Source: Sphingobium baderi (lineage in GTDB: Bacteria; Pseudomonadota; Alphaproteobacteria; Sphingomonadales; Sphingomonadaceae). From it: a stretch of DNA of 64,000 nucleotides. A program made the translations under genes and the position numbers. This document shows, one piece after another, positions 60,250 through 64,000 of the stretch (position 1 is the stretch's first letter; each line of letters begins with the position of its first letter). The notes beneath the pieces are model-generated. The model worked only from the letters and a program-made list of their open reading frames with translations, was not told the origin of the DNA and ran no database searches. The stretch covers positions 721,001-785,000 of the forward strand of contig NZ_CP013264.1 of assembly GCF_001456115.1 (NCBI RefSeq). The letters are read 5' to 3'.

Positions 60250-61659
60250 ATGCACACCGTTCGTCTGTTTTCCACCTTGTTGTTCGCTTTGCCTGTCGCC
60301 GCCTTCGCGCAGCCTTCCTCTTCCGATCCGACGGGTGCTTCGGCGCAGGGCGATGTATCCGTCACCATCTATAACGATAATCTCGCGCTTATTCAGGACG
60401 TGCGGCAGATCGCCATTCCATCGGGCGTCAGCAAGATCGAGTTTCCCGACGTGTCCGCGCAGATTCGCCCAGAAACCCTCTCCTTTGCGGCGGACGGCGC
60501 CTCGATCGTCGAGCAGAATTTCGATTTCGATCTGCTGTCCCCGGCCAAGCTGATGGAAAAGGCGGTGGGCAAGACCGTCACCATTGTCCGCACCAATCCC
60601 GCGACCGGCGCAGAGGTGCGGGAACAGGCCAAGGTGCTGGGTGTCAATGGCGGCACGGTGCTCCAGATCGGGAGCCGGATAGAGGTGCTGCGCGACGATG
60701 GTTTGCCGGTGCGCGTCATTTTCGACCGTGTTCCCGCCAATCTGCGGGCGCGTCCGACCCTTTCCGTGACGGTGGACAGCGCGCGGGCCGGAACGCGTCC
60801 GGCCGCGATCCGCTATCTGACCCCTGGTCTGGGCTGGAGTGCGGATTATGTCGCGCTGTTCGATGCCAAGGCAGGCCGGATCGACGTGCAGGGCTGGATC
60901 ACGCTTACTAATAATTCGGGTACGGCCTATGACAATGCCCGGACGCTGCTGGTGGCGGGCAGCGTCAATCAGGGTGGGTCGGCGCGCTATACGCCCGTGC
61001 GCCGGACCAATATCCGCGCCGCCGGAACCGAAACGGCCGCGCGCGAGCAGCTGGGTGATTTCTATCTCTATCCGCTGGCCGCCCGCACGACGATTGCGGA
61101 GCGGCAGACCAAGCAGGTCAGCTTTCTGGATGTGCAGGCCGTTCCAGCCGAGGCGGGCTATGCCTATGACAATGCATGGCTGGGCAGTTCCGACGAACCG
61201 CAGAGCGCGCGCAGCGTCGTCACCTTTTCCACCTCGCGCACCGGCGGGCTGGGCGATGCGCTGCCTGCGGGGACGGTCCGCTTTTACATGAAGGATGCAT
61301 CGGGCGCGCCGCAATTCATTGGTGAAAACAGCGTGGACCATACGCCGATGGGGAGCGAACTCGCGCTGTCCACCGGCGGTGCCTTTGATGTGAAGGTGAA
61401 GCCGGTGGTGGAACAGCGCGAGCGTTTGTCGCCGGCCAAATGGCGGTCGCACATGCGCTATGACCTGACCAATGCCAAGGCCGATCCGGTCACGGTCGAA
61501 CTCACCCAGTCCGGCCTCGATTTCATTTATGATGACACCCGGATCGTCAATGAAAGCCAGCCGTCTCGCCGGGTCAACAGCAATGCGGCGCGCTGGACGG
61601 TGACGGTTCCCGCCAATGGGACGGCGACCGTTACGGCTGTCTTCGAAACCCGCTATTGA
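60250..61659 (+). CDS. DUF4139 domain-containing exported protein 1
   Basis: A 469-residue protein with signal peptide (LFSTLLFALPVAAFAQ). Conserved domain parts: VTIYNDNLALIQDVRQIAIPSGVSKIEFPDVSAQIRPETLSF, LTPGLGWSADYVALFD, and the C-terminal VTVPANGTATVTAVFETRY. The fold is expected to be beta-sandwich-like; function unknown. It overlaps a second DUF4139 gene by 4 nt (TTGA). Confidence 0.87.
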   Translation: MHTVRLFSTLLFALPVAAFAQPSSSDPTGASAQGDVSVTIYNDNLALIQDVRQIAIPSGVSKIEFPDVSAQIRPETLSFAADGASIVEQNFDFDLLSPAKLMEKAVGKTVTIVRTNPATGAEVREQAKVLGVNGGTVLQIGSRIEVLRDDGLPVRVIFDRVPANLRARPTLSVTVDSARAGTRPAAIRYLTPGLGWSADYVALFDAKAGRIDVQGWITLTNNSGTAYDNARTLLVAGSVNQGGSARYTPVRRTNIRAAGTETAAREQLGDFYLYPLAARTTIAERQTKQVSFLDVQAVPAEAGYAYDNAWLGSSDEPQSARSVVTFSTSRTGGLGDALPAGTVRFYMKDASGAPQFIGENSVDHTPMGSELALSTGGAFDVKVKPVVEQRERLSPAKWRSHMRYDLTNAKADPVTVELTQSGLDFIYDDTRIVNESQPSRRVNSNAARWTVTVPANGTATVTAVFETRY

Positions 61660-63182
61660 CCAGCTTCGTGCGGCGCTGGCTCTTTCCGTTGCTTGCCCTG
61701 TTTCCGGCATCGGTCGGAGCGCATACCGTTGTGACATCGACCCTGGCCGAATCGGCATCGGTGACCGTCTATCGCAATCCCGATCGCGGCGAAGGCGCAA
61801 TCGATCCCCGATTTCCGGAAGGCTTCGCTCTTATAAGCGAGAAAAGGCGAATCACGCTTCCGGCAGGCGAATCGACGATCCGGTTCGAAGGCGTGGCTGA
61901 TGGGATGATCGCGGTCAGTGCCGTCGTCACGGGGCTACCGGGCGGTGTCGTCCAGAAAAACCGTGACGCGAAACTGCTTTCGCCCGCGGCGTTGGTCGAC
62001 GGCACGCTGGGGCGCACCGTCCACCTGCGCCGCACCGATCCGGCGACGGGCAAGGTGACGGAGCAGGACGCCATCATCCGGTCCGCCTCCAGTGAAGCGC
62101 TGGTGCTGGAAACGCAGCAGGGCGTGGAGGGGCTGCGCTGCTCCGGCCTGCCGGAAACCGTCACCTATGATTCGCTGCCGCCCGATTTGTCGATTCGTCC
62201 TACATTGTCGGTAACGACCAACAGTCCGGCTGCGGCCGAGACGGAGGTGACGCTGACATACCTTGCCACCGGCTTCGACTGGGCGGCGAACTATGTGGCG
62301 CGGATCAGGCCCGATGGACGGTCGATGGACCTGTTCGCATGGCTGACCGTGGCCAATGGCAACCAGACGGCTTTTCCGCAGGCCAGCCTGCTTGCCGTGG
62401 CCGGGCGCCTGAACCGGACGTCGGATTATGATGCGCTAGTGGAAGACGCGCCGTCTCCCCGGCTGATGCTGCGATGCTGGCGCTTTGAAGGCTATGCTGC
62501 TGCCCCCGGCTGGATGGGCGGCGCGCCGCAACCTGCCCCGCCTCCGATGGCCGCCCCGGCCATGATGGCTGCGCGGATGGCGGAGGATATCGTCGTAACG
62601 TCGCAGCGTGTCGCCCGGCAGGAAGAGCTGGGCGACCTCAAACTTTATCGCGTGCCGATGGCTGTCGACATCAATCCCAACGCGCAAAAGCAGGTCGCGC
62701 TGCTGCACAGGGATAGCATCGCTTTTGAATCCTATTATGCCGCGCAGCTGCTGGCCTCGGACGAAAGCCCGCAGCCACGCCCCCTCCACCGCATGATACG
62801 GTTCGACAACAGGGAAGATCGGGGGGCGGGCGTGCCTTTGCCGTCGGGCGGCATCGCCATTTTCGCGCCGCGCGGCGATGAATCGCTGCTGCTGGCGGAT
62901 TCGCAGATGCGCGACTATGCCAAAGGCGAAACGATCCGTGTCGAAGCGGGAGAAACCACGCAACAGACCATTGTGCAGGAGAGGTGGGGCAAGGGGATGC
63001 GCCTGACCCTGGCCAATGCGGCTTCTTCCCCCGCGACGGCGGAAATCGAGATCGCCGATGCTGAAGGGGCCAGACTGGTTTCTCCATCGCGTCGACTTGC
63101 CCGGCGCGACGGGCGATGGTTATGGAAAGCCGTTATTCCCGCCAACGGGGCCGCTTCACTGGAATATCGGGTTCGCGAATAG
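61656..63182 (+). CDS. DUF4139 domain-containing exported protein 2
   Basis: 508 residues from TTG 61656; GTG 61668 is an alternative. Signal peptide RRWLFPLLALFPASVGA. Shares with its neighbour the order of strand motifs (VTVYRNPDRGEGAID, LTYLATGFDWAANYVARI, IPANGAASLEYRVRE). A Pro/Ala/Met-rich insertion (MGGAPQPAPPPMAAPAMMAARM) leads into EDIVVTSQRVARQEELGDLKLYRVP, which resembles the plug start of TonB receptors. The two genes are probably a tandem duplication. Function unknown. Confidence 0.87.
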   Translation: MTSFVRRWLFPLLALFPASVGAHTVVTSTLAESASVTVYRNPDRGEGAIDPRFPEGFALISEKRRITLPAGESTIRFEGVADGMIAVSAVVTGLPGGVVQKNRDAKLLSPAALVDGTLGRTVHLRRTDPATGKVTEQDAIIRSASSEALVLETQQGVEGLRCSGLPETVTYDSLPPDLSIRPTLSVTTNSPAAAETEVTLTYLATGFDWAANYVARIRPDGRSMDLFAWLTVANGNQTAFPQASLLAVAGRLNRTSDYDALVEDAPSPRLMLRCWRFEGYAAAPGWMGGAPQPAPPPMAAPAMMAARMAEDIVVTSQRVARQEELGDLKLYRVPMAVDINPNAQKQVALLHRDSIAFESYYAAQLLASDESPQPRPLHRMIRFDNREDRGAGVPLPSGGIAIFAPRGDESLLLADSQMRDYAKGETIRVEAGETTQQTIVQERWGKGMRLTLANAASSPATAEIEIADAEGARLVSPSRRLARRDGRWLWKAVIPANGAASLEYRVRE

Positions 63183-63197
63183 AAGAAGTGCTGGCGT

Positions 63198-63575
63198 CTA
63201 ACCTGTCGGCAAGGGGCGCGGGCGATGATGCTCATCCAGCGCCACGAAAGTGAAGAGTCCGCTGGTAAGATCGACCTTGCGCTGGTCCTTGCCGCGTGTC
63301 GCCGCCACATCGATGCGGATGCCGATGGACGTGCGGCCCCGCCGTTCCTCATAAGCATAGAGCGACACTATATCGCCCAGCAGGATGGGGGAGATGAACT
63401 TCATGCTTTCGATCGCCACGGTCGCCACTGGCCCCTGCGCGATTCGCCCCGCGACGATGCCGCCCGCAATATCCATCTGACTGAGCACCCATCCGCCGAA
63501 GATATGGCCGTTGCTGTTGATGTCGATGATGTGCGGAACGACCCGCAGCACTACTTCGCGTTCGGGATCAGTCAT
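63198..63575 (-). CDS. Acyl-CoA thioesterase (YciA-type hotdog)
   Basis: 125 residues from ATG 63575; TTG 63578 lies one codon upstream. Hotdog helix INSNGHIFGGWVLSQMDIAGG with the catalytic Asp in MDIAG; later FISPILLGDIVSLYAYEERRGRTSIGIRIDVAA. It cleaves medium or long acyl-CoA. It overlaps the membrane protein gene by 8 nt, so the two are in one unit. Confidence 0.9.
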   Translation of the reverse strand: MTDPEREVVLRVVPHIIDINSNGHIFGGWVLSQMDIAGGIVAGRIAQGPVATVAIESMKFISPILLGDIVSLYAYEERRGRTSIGIRIDVAATRGKDQRKVDLTSGLFTFVALDEHHRPRPLPTG

Positions 63576-63867
63576 CAAGGGGAAATTCGTCCTTCATCCG
63601 GTCCATCACCTGTTCGTCATGCCCCGTCCCGCTGGACAGGAAGACCAGCGCCATAAGGCCCGTGCCCAGCATGAAGGTCAACCATACGCCGATAATCGTG
63701 GCTATCACCATATGGACCGGCATGGGACCGGTCCATATGGTGAGAAAGGCGAGCGCCAGGACCACGCAAAGCGCGCCGCCCAGGGCCATCCACGCCATGA
63801 CCCGGCGAAACCGGGACCATGCCGTGGCCGCTATATGCGGATCATCCAGAGCTTCCTTGCGTCTCAT
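63568..63867 (-). CDS. Small two-helix membrane protein
   Basis: 99 residues from ATG 63867. Two hydrophobic helices (RVMAWMALGGALCVVLALAFLTIW and HMVIATIIGVWLTFMLGTGLMALVFLSS). The C-terminus (HDEQVMDRMKDEFPLDD) is acidic. Function unknown; it precedes the thioesterase gene and overlaps it. A longer frame to 63963 adds no conserved N-terminus. Confidence 0.72.
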   Translation of the reverse strand: MRRKEALDDPHIAATAWSRFRRVMAWMALGGALCVVLALAFLTIWTGPMPVHMVIATIIGVWLTFMLGTGLMALVFLSSGTGHDEQVMDRMKDEFPLDD

Positions 63868-63939
63868 CCCTTTTCTTTGGGGAGTGAAAGTGGGATCATC
63901 AAGATGTGACGCACAATCTATTGAAAAGGAGGAGGGGTC

Positions 63940-64000
63940 ATGACGGTCGCTGCGATTCTGCAATATAAGGGACGCGATGTCGTTCAGGTGCAGTCGGGAG
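63940..64000 (+). CDS. CBS-domain protein, 3' partial
   Basis: Only 20 residues (MTVAAILQYKGRDVVQVQSG) before the window ends. The opening fits small CBS-pair proteins that start MTVAAILQ. A strong GAGGAGGGG lies 3-12 nt upstream. The identity is tentative because of the short sequence. Confidence 0.55.
   Translation, partial: MTVAAILQYKGRDVVQVQSG

Overview
This window reads as core chromosome of a high-GC alphaproteobacterium of the order Sphingomonadales, most likely Sphingobium, Sphingomonas or a close relative. The evidence is the family mix (DUF1491, DUF3576, DUF4167, DUF6489, MmcB, paired DUF4139 proteins, a large TonB-dependent receptor with an IIVTATRR plug start) and the codon bias, which leaves very long open frames antisense to real genes. 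I see no rRNA, tRNA, CRISPR array, prophage, insertion sequence or recognisable defence system.

Layout. 0-6.3 kb: a forward run ppsR(partial)-maf-aroE-coaE-dnaQ-hpf-ptsN-thioesterase-DUF1491, then a cell-wall hydrolase closed by a terminator. In Caulobacter the ppsR-maf-aroE-coaE-dnaQ block lies directly beside oriC, so the origin may be just left of the window. 6.3-14 kb: LexA-box-preceded mmcB, an ankyrin protein, a Sco-type protein, a YcgN-type protein, a metallopeptidase, an Lhr-type DNA-repair helicase, a Cys/Met PLP enzyme and a HAD phosphatase. 14-17.7 kb: a complete Mla-type lipid ABC importer operon (permease, ATPase, MCE protein, lipoprotein). 17.9-26.4 kb: pepN, then the reverse operon mnmG-rsmG-parA-parB with mnmE and DUF6489 upstream; consensus parS sites lie inside this block.

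26.5-40.3 kb: dienelactone hydrolase, a frameshifted quinone oxidoreductase, TerC protein, rho, a periplasmic aspartyl protease, a class A PBP, msrB, holA, lptE, leuS, a DUF3576 lipoprotein and a barrel-like protein. 40.3-41.1 kb: a small AT-richer patch with one orphan secreted protein. 41.1-48.4 kb: thiE-like, yggS, a TonB-dependent receptor, pdeM (SOS-like box at its start), trhO, a lipoprotein carrying a fourth parS-like site, and tag. 48.4-64 kb: gyrB, a lipoprotein, a MocR regulator, ppa, an M61 peptidase, hisS-prfA-prmC, DUF4167, two DUF4139 proteins, a hotdog thioesterase, a small membrane protein and the start of a CBS-domain gene.

How it fits together: most genes serve replication and segregation (parABS, gyrB, holA, dnaQ), translation (leuS, hisS, prfA, prmC, mnmE, mnmG, rsmG), envelope upkeep (Mla, LptE, PBP, cell-wall hydrolase) and DNA repair (mmcB, Lhr-type helicase, pdeM, tag). 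No clearly new multi-gene system stands out. The most useful leads are the parS distribution including an outlying site, LexA-type boxes at mmcB and pdeM, a roughly 112-nt intergenic repeat found twice between convergent genes, REP-like repeats, the broken qor gene, a TonB-receptor-like sequence inside a DUF4139 protein, and operator-like palindromes upstream of the TonB receptor and the MocR regulator.
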